This document shows positions 33,822 to 41,394 of a stretch of DNA of 56,724 nt, one piece after another. The stretch spans positions 1-56,724 of the forward strand of contig NZ_CAJUPA010000014.1 in the NCBI RefSeq assembly GCF_910588395.1. Direction: 5' to 3'. Source of the stretch: an uncultured Faecalibaculum sp. (GTDB lineage Bacteria; Bacillota_I; Bacilli_A; Erysipelotrichales; Erysipelotrichaceae). The notes beneath the pieces are model-generated. The model saw only the letters and a list, made by a program, of their open reading frames with translations, ran no database searches and had not been told where the DNA came from. Position numbers and translations under genes: made by a program. The stretch's first letter is position 1; each line of letters begins with the position of its first letter.

Positions 33822-34088
33822 TCACAGCAATCTGGGCTGCATATTCCTGTACTGCGCCAGTTCAGCCTTCAGTCTCTTGTTCTCATCAATTCTTTCTGTG
33901 AGAACGTGTTTCTGTCTGGCAATGATTTCATCGTTTGTGGCTATGGCTTCATCCAATTCTGCAAGTTTTTTGCGGGCGTGATCGAGTTCATGCCATGCAG
34001 TTGAGACTTCCTGCTTCTGCTCGCTGTTTAAACGGTACCAGCAGGCTGCAACAAAGTCGTCTTCAAACATAGGATCCGATGTTGTCAT
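33822..34088 (-). CDS. coiled-coil protein A (paralogue of the next gene)
   Basis: 88 residues. After an N-terminal segment (DDFVAACWYRLNSEQKQEVSTAW) it is one long charged helix (HELDHARKKLAELDEAIATNDEIIARQKHVLTERIDENKRLKAELAQYRN), probably a coiled coil. It shares SEQK(K/Q)EV, DEN(A/K)xLxAEL and QxRN with the product of 34425-34153, so the two are paralogues. No signal peptide or enzyme motif. AAGGAG 8 bases before the ATG. Function unknown. Confidence 0.75.
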   Translation of the reverse strand: MTTSDPMFEDDFVAACWYRLNSEQKQEVSTAWHELDHARKKLAELDEAIATNDEIIARQKHVLTERIDENKRLKAELAQYRNMQPRLL

Positions 34089-34152
34089 TTTTGTTTCTCC
34101 TTTTATAACGGAACAGAAGGAAATAACTGAATGTCTCTGCCGCCATAGAGAA

Positions 34153-34425
34153 TCAGGTCCGGTTCATGGATAAATGCCTGTTTCTGCACTGTACCAGTTC
34201 AGCCTCCAGTTTTGCATTCTCATCATTCAGCAGGGAGACTCTGTTTTCCAGTTCTGTAATCTCATCAGTCTGTTCTTCAAGTCTGCTCTGTCTGTTTGTG
34301 ATCCTGTCTTTTGTATCCTGAAACTCCTGTCTCAGACGCAGGACCTCTTTCTTCTGTTCTTCACCGATATACCACTCGAGGGAATCATAGTAGGCATTTA
34401 CGGCGTCAATTGTGGACATGGCCAT
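34153..34425 (-). CDS. coiled-coil protein B (paralogue of the previous gene)
   Basis: 90 residues from ATG 34425 (GGGGGG lies about 7 bases upstream; a longer open frame to 34476 lacks a ribosome site). AVNAYYDSLEWYIGEEQKKEVLRLRQ leads into a continuous heptad helix (EFQDTKDRITNRQSRLEEQTDEITELENRVSLLNDENAKLEAEL). 64 bases upstream of its paralogue and probably cotranscribed with it. Function unknown. Confidence 0.72.
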   Translation of the reverse strand: MAMSTIDAVNAYYDSLEWYIGEEQKKEVLRLRQEFQDTKDRITNRQSRLEEQTDEITELENRVSLLNDENAKLEAELVQCRNRHLSMNRT

Positions 34426-34565
34426 TCTCACACCCCCCCTTTTCCATAAACTCAAGCACCTGCTCTTTACTGTCACTTCTATTTATCTGAATTGTGTCAT
34501 TTTTGAAGCGAAAATACAAACAGGATATCAATCATTTTTCTTCATTCACAGGCGAATGTTCCCAC

Positions 34566-34620
34566 AAAAAAATAGGGTACAAATCTGGAAAACTCCTTTA
34601 AATTTGTACCCTATTTTTTT
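34566..34620. repeat. TAGGGTACAAAT hairpin, copy 3
   Basis: Nineteen-base perfect arms at 34566-34584 and 34602-34620, core TAGGGTACAAAT / ATTTGTACCCTA. The longest of the three copies. Confidence 0.8.
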
Positions 34621-34674
34621 CCAGCCTTCGCTACTGGCTATCACCATCCACACAATCTGCCTGTTTAATCTGCA

Positions 34675-34731
34675 GCAGATAAAGCGGATAATCAGGCAGA
34701 TCGCTCTATCGTCCGCGGACGATAGGTGCTT
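34675..34731. repeat. direct-repeat block, right copy, with a 20-bp palindrome
   Basis: Begins GCAGATAAAGC like the left block at 33660. It contains the perfect palindrome CTATCGTCCGCGGACGATAG at 34706-34725; the left block has a decayed version (TATC then GGACGATA). It ends about 130 bp before the yhf promoter. Confidence 0.6.
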
Positions 34732-34837
34732 TTATCAATATTCCGCTGAAAGCCTTCTCTCATCTCCTGCCCTGTCCTCCATCATCAGTATCCGCTGACC
34801 CTTCCTTACCCCAGTGGTGCGGGATGGAACAGAAGTC

Positions 34838-34971
34838 ATTCAAAATAATGTATATTCCTTGACTGGCGCAGGGGAACGGGTATGATGGGAGTGTAAATAT
34901 AAAATATTTTGTACATTCAGACCGCAGAGGTCTTCTCTCTTTCCGGAAAATATACAAAATATTATATATTC
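34838..34971 (+). promoter_or_regulatory. yhf operon promoter with operator-like repeats
   Basis: TTGACT (34859-34864) and TATGAT (34881-34886) with a 16-base spacer. Motif copies related to TTTGTA(C/T)ATT flank it: TAATGTATATTCC overlapping the -35, AATATTTTGTACATT at 34902-34916 just after the expected transcription start, and the inverted AAATATACAAAATATT at 34948-34963. The same motif is at the yhfZ promoter. A small hairpin AGACC/GGTCT (34919-34933) lies in the leader. Confidence 0.6.
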
Positions 34972-34991
34972 AATGCTTCAAGGAGGTATCC

Positions 34992-35333
34992 ATGGACCGA
35001 TTTCAGCTTCTCCTGTCTTCGGGAGTCATCACAGAGCAGACCTGCGAAAAAGCCGTCAGGATCCAGAACAGTCTGGCAGACCGGTTTGCGCAGGAAGAAG
35101 CCCTGGACATGTTTGTCACACACTATGCCATGGCTCTGGAACGCCAGAACCGTCAGGAAATCATCAGTGGTCCGGACCAGGCTGTATTCAGCGAAATCGT
35201 CCGGAGCGCGCATTACCCCCAGGCCTGCAGTCTGCTGCAGGAACTCGATGACCTGACGCAGTCTGAGTTTCCGGAACCGGAACAGCAGTTCATGATCATG
35301 CATCTGGTCACTCTCATTGACCGGAACAGCTGA
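34992..35333 (+). CDS. yhfY: YhfY-type PRD-domain protein
   Basis: 113 residues, close to the size of E. coli YhfY. A single PTS-regulation-domain-like helical bundle with two candidate phospho-His positions, in FVTHYAMALERQNRQEI and in EPEQQFMIMHLVTLIDRN. No DNA-binding domain. PRD proteins are controlled by HPr- or EII-dependent phosphorylation, but phosphorylation here is not shown. First gene of the operon, with AAGGAGG 6 bases before the ATG; 18 bases to yhfT. Confidence 0.78.
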   Translation: MDRFQLLLSSGVITEQTCEKAVRIQNSLADRFAQEEALDMFVTHYAMALERQNRQEIISGPDQAVFSEIVRSAHYPQACSLLQELDDLTQSEFPEPEQQFMIMHLVTLIDRNS

Positions 35334-35351
35334 AACCAGCAGGGAGGATTT

Positions 35352-36674
35352 ATGTTCAATTACATCATTGCCGCACTGATCGGCGCCATGTCCGCCATTC
35401 TGGCGAACAGAAACATCGCGGTGTACAACGACGGGTTCCGTCCGGTGTACACAGAATACCTGAATGGCCGCATGGACCGGAAAGCCCTGGCTGCCACATC
35501 CTTTGCGGTGAGCATCGGCCTGATCATCGGGTTCGCCTTCACCAACTCCATTGCCATGGGCATCGTGATCATTCACACCTATCTGCTTATGGGTGACATT
35601 ATCGGCACCTGGTTCCCGGACAACAAAAAAGGTCTGATCCTGTCTGCCGTAGTCGGCGCACTGTGGGGTGTGCTGGTGGTGGCTTTCATGTCTTCCATCC
35701 AGGCGTTCTTCTCGGCGCTGCCGGTGAACTTCCTGACGCAGCTGGCGGGTGTGGCGGATTATGTCGTGACCACCTTCGCGGTGTTCCCGGCTCTGGTGGT
35801 CGGCTATCAGTGCGGTGTGAAGAAAGGTCTGATCACCGCGGCGATCACGCTGGCGACTTATCTGCTGATTTCCCGCTTTGGTGTGTTCCAGGTGGGTGAC
35901 TTCACCCTGGCGCTGAACGGCGAAGGCATGGCTATGCTGGCGGGTACCATCACCATGATTGTGTTCGCGGTCAAAAACAAAACCGATGCTGCGGAAACCG
36001 GGCTCACCAACATCTTCAGCACGAATATCGATGCGATCAAAAAGCACTGGATCCTGTTCTGCATCACCGGCGGTCTGCTGGCCTGCGCAGCCAGTCAGTG
36101 TTTCCTGACAACGGATGTCATCTCCGGTCCGCTGGCCATGCAGGGCTCCTTCGGCCAGGCAGCGCTGGTGGCACTGGTCCGGGCCATCGGCTATGTGCCG
36201 CTGGTGTATACAACGGCGATCGTGACCGGTGTCTTCTCCCCGGCTGGTTCCTACTTCAGCGTGGCGGCTGGTCTCTTCGTGGCGGCCATGGGGCTGTCGG
36301 CTCCCATGGGCGCACTCACAGCCTTCATCTCCGGTGCCCTGGTAATGGGACTGGAAGTTCTGCTGCTGGGTGTGATCGGCGGTCTGCTGGACAAGTTCCC
36401 GGCGCTGCGGGAACTGGGTGACTACATCCGGGATGCCATGTCCAAGATTCTGGAACTGGCCCTGCTGGTGGGCGGCTTCACCTCTTCCTTCGCCATCATG
36501 AACGAAGTGGGCATGGGTGCGCTGGGCCCCATGACGGTGATGATCGTCTGGATGCTGAACAAAACGGCGAAAAAACCGGTGCTCATGCCCCTGGCGGTGG
36601 GTCCGGTGGTGGCCATTGCCCTGGGCATCATTGCCAATGTGATCATGGTCCTGGGACTGGGCGTGGCTGCCTGA
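35352..36674 (+). CDS. yhfT: YhfT-type membrane transporter
   Basis: 440 residues, nearly all hydrophobic, with about ten to twelve membrane segments from residue 1 to the C-terminus. Recognisable as YhfT by NYIIAALIGAMSAILANRNIAVYNDGFRPVYTEYLNGRM at the N-terminus and by its place in the gene set. Presumed to import the substrate of the operon; the substrate is unknown. The next gene begins 136 bases later, across a stretch with a GCAGGA/TCCTGC hairpin (36682-36699) and a possible TATATT -10 element. Confidence 0.82.
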   Translation: MFNYIIAALIGAMSAILANRNIAVYNDGFRPVYTEYLNGRMDRKALAATSFAVSIGLIIGFAFTNSIAMGIVIIHTYLLMGDIIGTWFPDNKKGLILSAVVGALWGVLVVAFMSSIQAFFSALPVNFLTQLAGVADYVVTTFAVFPALVVGYQCGVKKGLITAAITLATYLLISRFGVFQVGDFTLALNGEGMAMLAGTITMIVFAVKNKTDAAETGLTNIFSTNIDAIKKHWILFCITGGLLACAASQCFLTTDVISGPLAMQGSFGQAALVALVRAIGYVPLVYTTAIVTGVFSPAGSYFSVAAGLFVAAMGLSAPMGALTAFISGALVMGLEVLLLGVIGGLLDKFPALRELGDYIRDAMSKILELALLVGGFTSSFAIMNEVGMGALGPMTVMIVWMLNKTAKKPVLMPLAVGPVVAIALGIIANVIMVLGLGVAA

Positions 36675-36810
36675 TCTGAGGGCAGGACAGTGCTCCTGCG
36701 GGACTATATTCGAAATTCATATCCGTAAAACAGAAACAGGAAAAGACCGGCAGAAACAGATGGACCGGTACAGGCATACATACAGAAAGACGAACAAGGA
36801 GGTATGAAAC

Positions 36811-37170
36811 ATGCTGAGAATCGTGGTGGGGGGCGCCCTGAACAAAAACGAAAACGCGGCGCTGATCGAACAGTACGGACAGAACCAGGTGGAGGTGAAG
36901 GTCATGGGTGACCTTCAGGCGGCCATGGCGCTGAAAAACGGCGAAGCAGACTACTATTTCGGTTCCTGCCAGACAGGCGCCGGCGGCGCGCTGTCCATGG
37001 CCATTGCCCTCAATGGCATGAGCAAGTGCATTCCGGTGGCCATGGTGGGCAAAGTGCTGGATGACGCCGAGATCGCTGCGGCGATCGCCCAGGGCAAGAC
37101 TGCCTTCGGCTTCGTCCCGGAAGCCGCTGCCACGGTGATTCCGGTGATCATGGGCGAGCTGCTGAAATGA
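36811..37170 (+). CDS. yhfU: YhfU-type protein (DUF2620)
   Basis: 119 residues, small alpha/beta protein: MLRIVVGGALNKNENAALIEQYGQNQVEVKVMGDLQAAMALKNGEADYYFGSCQTGAGGALSMAIA, matching the DUF2620 family that accompanies YhfT. Gly-rich turns near YYFGSCQTGAGG suggest ligand binding. Biochemical role unknown. AAGGAGG upstream; its stop overlaps the next start (ATGA). Confidence 0.82.
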   Translation: MLRIVVGGALNKNENAALIEQYGQNQVEVKVMGDLQAAMALKNGEADYYFGSCQTGAGGALSMAIALNGMSKCIPVAMVGKVLDDAEIAAAIAQGKTAFGFVPEAAATVIPVIMGELLK

Positions 37171-38189
37171 GCCGTATTAGAACCTGCGCGAAGAAGACAC
37201 TGCTGGCGCTGAAAAATCCCGCCGGTTCCGTGCAGGAGGTGTTTGAGAACGCCCTGGATGCCATTGAAGAAGACAACGGCTGTCAGTACATGGGCGTCAA
37301 GAATGTCCGGCAGATCCCGATGGACTTTGTCCGGGATCTGGAATCGAAGGGATTTGTCCTGCACACCCTGGATGCCCACAGCCACAATGGCCGCGCCGTG
37401 GACTACGCCCTGCGCAATCCCATCACCGGGCAGCCCATGACCGGTTCTTCCAGCGGCACGGCAATCAATGTGTTTCTGGGAATCAACGATCTGGGCATTG
37501 GCACAGATGGCGGCGGTTCGGTGCTGGCACCGGCTCTGGCGGTGAACTGCTTTGGCTTCATTTCTCCGCTGATGGCGGAAGAAACCATGAAGCAGTACAC
37601 AAAGCAGTCCACGGACGGCATCGCCTTCTACCCGTCTCTGGGGTTTGTCACGGCGGAGTATCCCACCATGACCAAGGCCATTGACGCAGCTCTGGACCTG
37701 CAGCCTGCTGCGGAAGGGGCAAAGACAGCCTGTCTGCAGGCTTCCCCGGCCTTTGCGGCCCGCGCCGCTGTGAAACCCGGTGCCATTGTGGAGGTCCCGG
37801 CAGCAGGCAGCGACCGGAATACCCTGATTGAATTCCTTGACCGGCAGCTGCCAGCCTGCGATGTCTTCGCGGACTGGGAAGAAAAGATCGACTTTCACGG
37901 ACTGGGGGATACGGTGTTCGGGCACTTTGACCCGGAAACCGCAGATATTCAGAGCCGCAGCGGCAAGGGACTCATCCGGGTGGCGAACATGGTGAAGGCC
38001 ACGGCGCTGACCATTCCCGCCACAGAGCTCTCCAGCGGCTTCACGCTGTACTGCGAATCGAAGCCGGAGAAAATCCGGAAACTGCTGGCAGTGGCGACGC
38101 AGCTGCTGCCAAAGGAAGATGCCCTGGTGCAGCGGTATTTCCGGGATCCGGTTCCGTATTTCGAGAAAGGCTTTGTATGGAATCACTGA
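37167..38189 (+). CDS. compact amidase-signature-like protein in the yhf operon
   Basis: 340 residues, shorter than the usual 450-500 for amidase-signature hydrolases. The signature is visible in ALRNPITGQPMTGSSSGTA and GIGTDGGGSVLAPALAVNCFGF, which match GSSGGS...GTDTGGSIRxPA of GatA-like enzymes and give Ser94 and Ser118 at the family spacing of 24. The catalytic Lys is uncertain: Lys45 (YMGVKN) is the nearest candidate, but it is 49 residues before Ser94 instead of about 70. E. coli yhf has no such gene. Overlaps yhfU by 4 and php by 13 bases, so it is a firm part of the operon. Possibly an amide hydrolase. Confidence 0.68.
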   Translation: MSRIRTCAKKTLLALKNPAGSVQEVFENALDAIEEDNGCQYMGVKNVRQIPMDFVRDLESKGFVLHTLDAHSHNGRAVDYALRNPITGQPMTGSSSGTAINVFLGINDLGIGTDGGGSVLAPALAVNCFGFISPLMAEETMKQYTKQSTDGIAFYPSLGFVTAEYPTMTKAIDAALDLQPAAEGAKTACLQASPAFAARAAVKPGAIVEVPAAGSDRNTLIEFLDRQLPACDVFADWEEKIDFHGLGDTVFGHFDPETADIQSRSGKGLIRVANMVKATALTIPATELSSGFTLYCESKPEKIRKLLAVATQLLPKEDALVQRYFRDPVPYFEKGFVWNH

Positions 38190-39049
38190 TTCATGACGGG
38201 ACCATGATGCATGAACACATGCATCTGGATCTGTCCCGGATCAAGCAGGATCCGGATACATGTCTGGACTGTCATGACCAGACGCTGCAGGAACTGCGGC
38301 AGCTCCGGGAAGCGGGGATCACCCGGATCCTGGACGTGACCAACCTGGGCATGGGACGGGATCTGGACCTGCTGCGGTGTCTGGAAGAGGAATCCGGCGT
38401 GACCATTGTCCGGTCCACGGGCTTCTACAAAGACCCCTTCATTCCCGATGAATGGCAGGATGCCACGGCAGAGGAAATGGCCGCGGCCATGGTTCGGGAC
38501 ATTCAGGAGGGAAACGCCACGGTGATCGGGGAAGTGGGCACTTCCCGGAATGAATGGACGGAAAACGAGCAGAAGCTCTTTGATGCCGCCCTGCTGGCCC
38601 ATCAGGCCACCGGGGCTCCCATCTACACCCACACCACCCTGGGGACCCTGGCTCTGGAACAGGCGAAATTCCTGACAGAACACGGTGCCGATCCGAAGAA
38701 AGTCGTCATCGGTCATGTGGATCTTGCCGGGGATCTGGACACGATCCGGCAGGTGCTGGATACCGGGGTGACGGTGGGCTTTGACACCGTGGGCAAGACG
38801 AACTATCTCCCGGATGAAACCCGGGTGCAGATGCTCCGGCAGCTGGAAAAGGAAGGGCGCACGGACCAGATCGTGCTGTCCATGGACATCACCCGCCGGT
38901 CTCAGCTTGCCGACGCAGCCGGGCCCGGGTACCGGTACCTCATGGACGGGTTTGTGCCCATGCTGCTGGCTGCAGGGATGCAGGAAGAGACCATCCGGCA
39001 GATGCTGGAAACGAATCCCGACCGGATTCTGGGAAGGAGACAATCATGA
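38177..39049 (+). CDS. php: Php/YhfV, phosphotriesterase-homology protein
   Basis: 290 residues, amidohydrolase-type TIM barrel. Metal ligands as in the family: HEHMHLDL near the start, GEVGTSRNEW, IYTHTTLGTLALEQ, VIGHVDLAGDLD and LSMDITRRSQL. Relatives in the phosphotriesterase-like group are mostly lactonases or related hydrolases, and the E. coli protein has no known substrate. AAAGG lies 6 bases before the ATG. Overlaps both neighbours. Confidence 0.88.
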   Translation: MESLIHDGTMMHEHMHLDLSRIKQDPDTCLDCHDQTLQELRQLREAGITRILDVTNLGMGRDLDLLRCLEEESGVTIVRSTGFYKDPFIPDEWQDATAEEMAAAMVRDIQEGNATVIGEVGTSRNEWTENEQKLFDAALLAHQATGAPIYTHTTLGTLALEQAKFLTEHGADPKKVVIGHVDLAGDLDTIRQVLDTGVTVGFDTVGKTNYLPDETRVQMLRQLEKEGRTDQIVLSMDITRRSQLADAAGPGYRYLMDGFVPMLLAAGMQEETIRQMLETNPDRILGRRQS

Positions 39050-40137
39050 AAACCTGGCCACTGGAGAGCATGACCCTGGCGGAAGCCAAAGAAGCGCAGT
39101 TCGGCATGACGGATGCCATCTGCCGGGCGTTCCAGGGACACGAGAGCCTGACCCGGGGAGACCTGGGTGTGGTGCCGGGGCTGAACAAGCCCGTGACCAC
39201 CGTGAAAGCCGAACAGGCCATTGCGGATTTCTTCGGCACGGAAGCCGCAATCCTCGTGCGGGGATCGGGCACCGGCGCCATCCGCTACGCACTGTTTGCC
39301 GCGCTGAATCCCGGTGACACGCTGCTGGTGCACAAGGCGCCGGTGTACAGCACCACGGATACCAGCATCCGGATGCTGGGACTGAAGACTGTGGAGGCGG
39401 ATTTCAACGACCTGGCGGACATCCGCCGGGTGATGGAGGCCCATCCGGAAATCCGGGGCGCCCTGGTGCAGTACACCAGACAGGTGCCTGCGGACCGCTA
39501 TGACATGGAAGAGGTCATCCGGACCATCAAAGACTGCCGGGACATCCCCGTGATCACCGATGACAACTACGCGGTGATGAAAGTCCGGAAAAACGGCACC
39601 CAGTGCGGTGCGGACCTGGCCTGTTTCTCCACCTTCAAGCTCCAGGGCCCGGAGGGAATCGGCTGCATTGTGGGGAAGAAAGACTTCATAGACAAGCTGG
39701 TGGCGGAGCATTACTCCGGGGGCTGCCAGACCCAGGGATGGGAAGCGCTGGAAGTGCTCCGGGGCCTGGTGAATGCACCGGTGGCCCTGGCGGTGCAGGC
39801 GGAAGTGAACGAACAGCTGGTGCAGGATGTGCGGCAGCTGGCAGGCGTGAAGGACGCCTTCCTGGCCAATGCCCAGTCCAAGGTGCTGATTGTGGAACTG
39901 GAAGAGCCCCGGGCACAGGCAGTGATCCGGGAAGCGGAAAAACTGGGGGCGCTGCCCAATCCGGTGGGCGCCGAATCCAAGTATGAACTGGCGCCGATGT
40001 TTTACCGGGTATCCGGCACCTTCCGGCAGGAAGATCCGACCCGGCTGGACCGGATGATCCGGATCAATCCCAACCGCAGCGGTCCGAAGACCATTCTCCG
40101 GATCCTGGAAAGCGCGCTGCAGGCTGACCCGGACTGA
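39046..40137 (+). CDS. yhfS: YhfS-type PLP-dependent enzyme
   Basis: 363 residues, fold-type I PLP enzyme related to aminotransferases and Cys/Met lyases. Visible are FFGTEAAILVRGSGTGAIRYALFAAL (cofactor phosphate region), VITDDNYAVM (Asp to the pyridine N) and the Schiff-base Lys in CFSTFKLQGPEGIG. Reaction unknown. Starts in the php stop (ATGA), so coupled. Confidence 0.85.
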   Translation: MKTWPLESMTLAEAKEAQFGMTDAICRAFQGHESLTRGDLGVVPGLNKPVTTVKAEQAIADFFGTEAAILVRGSGTGAIRYALFAALNPGDTLLVHKAPVYSTTDTSIRMLGLKTVEADFNDLADIRRVMEAHPEIRGALVQYTRQVPADRYDMEEVIRTIKDCRDIPVITDDNYAVMKVRKNGTQCGADLACFSTFKLQGPEGIGCIVGKKDFIDKLVAEHYSGGCQTQGWEALEVLRGLVNAPVALAVQAEVNEQLVQDVRQLAGVKDAFLANAQSKVLIVELEEPRAQAVIREAEKLGALPNPVGAESKYELAPMFYRVSGTFRQEDPTRLDRMIRINPNRSGPKTILRILESALQADPD

Positions 40138-40233
40138 AGCCGGAACCGCCGGAGGCAGAACAGGCCCCGGCAGCGCGAAGCGCCATTGGCAAAGGGAAGC
40201 AGACAAGATCAGAGAAACAGTGGGGAAAACGAT

Positions 40234-41394
40234 ATGTTCCTGAAACAGACAGTGAAAAGAAATCCGATGCTGGTGGAAACGGGATTTGATTTGATGAGAA
40301 ACAGCCGGATTCTTCCGGATACCTATGTGGTGGACACGGATGCCTATCTGGCGAATGCCGCGAAGATCCTGGCGGAGGGAAAACGGCAGGGGGTGGATCT
40401 GTACTTCATGCTGAAGCAGACCGGGCGCAATCCCTGGCTGGCCCGGGAGCTGGTGAAGCTGGGGTACGCCGGGGCTGTGGCGGTGGATTTCCGGGAGGCC
40501 CGGATTCTGATGGACCACGGGATTCCCATCTGCAATGTGGGGCACCTGGTGCAGTGTCCCCGGGGGTTTCTGAAGGAGATCGTGGCGTATGAGCCGGCGT
40601 ACATGACGGTGTTTTCCCTGGAGAAGATCCGGGAGATCGACCGGGAGGCGGCGGCGCAGGGGAAAACCATGAAGCTGCTGCTGAAGGTAGTCCAGGACCA
40701 GGACATGCTGTACAGCGGGCAGACGGCGGGGTTCAGTCTGGATGAACTGCCGGCGCTGCTGGATGCCCTGGACAAACTGGAGCATGTGCAGGCAGCGGGC
40801 GTGACGTCCTTTCCGGCGTTCCTGTTTGACGAAGCCCGGGGACAGATTGAGCCGACGCACAACCTGGAGACGCTGGCGAAAGCCCGGCAGATCCTGGCGG
40901 ACAGGGGCATCGAAGAAATCAACGTGAATGCCCCTTCTGCGACTTGTGTGCGCACGTTGCAGGCAATGAAGGGCTATCCATTCATTTCCAGTGCGGAACC
41001 CGGGCATGGACTGTCCGGATCCACGCCGCTGCATGTCGTCAGCGACGAGCCGGAGATCCCGGCAGTGGTGTATATGAGCGAGGTCTCCCACAACTTCCGG
41101 GGTCACAGCTACTGCTATGGCGGCGGTCACTACCGCCGATCCCATGTGCATGAAGCCCTGGTGGGGCCGTGTCTGCAGGAAGCGGTGTACTGCCGGGTGC
41201 AGCCGCCGCAGCCGGAGTGCATTGACTACTATTTCGAGCTGGAGAAGGAAATGCCGGTGTCCGATCCGGTGTGCATGGCATTCCGGCATCAGATCTTTGT
41301 CACCCGGAGTCACGTGGTGCTGGTGAAAGGCATTGGGCGGGGTGAGCCGGAGATCATTGGCGAGTACGACAGCCAGGGGAGGAAACTGGCATGA
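40234..41394 (+). CDS. yhfX: YhfX-type PLP-dependent enzyme (alanine racemase-like fold)
   Basis: 386 residues, against 387 in E. coli YhfX. Fold-type III barrel: Schiff-base Lys in LYFMLKQTGRNPWLARELVKLGYAGAVAVDFREARIL, the GHLVQ and NAPSATC segments, SSAEPGHGLSG, FRGHSYCYGGGHYRRSHVHEAL, and the C-terminal FVTRSHVVLVKGIGRGEPEIIGEYDS shared with YhfX. Possibly a racemase, decarboxylase or related enzyme; unknown. 96 bases after yhfS; ATG 40234 follows GTGGGG. Confidence 0.88.
   Translation: MFLKQTVKRNPMLVETGFDLMRNSRILPDTYVVDTDAYLANAAKILAEGKRQGVDLYFMLKQTGRNPWLARELVKLGYAGAVAVDFREARILMDHGIPICNVGHLVQCPRGFLKEIVAYEPAYMTVFSLEKIREIDREAAAQGKTMKLLLKVVQDQDMLYSGQTAGFSLDELPALLDALDKLEHVQAAGVTSFPAFLFDEARGQIEPTHNLETLAKARQILADRGIEEINVNAPSATCVRTLQAMKGYPFISSAEPGHGLSGSTPLHVVSDEPEIPAVVYMSEVSHNFRGHSYCYGGGHYRRSHVHEALVGPCLQEAVYCRVQPPQPECIDYYFELEKEMPVSDPVCMAFRHQIFVTRSHVVLVKGIGRGEPEIIGEYDSQGRKLA

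Noticed and set aside
32460..34620. CRISPR array suggested by three repeated AT-rich hairpins
   Set aside because: Copies are about 1 kb apart with genes between them, and there are no cas genes; spacing is wrong for CRISPR.
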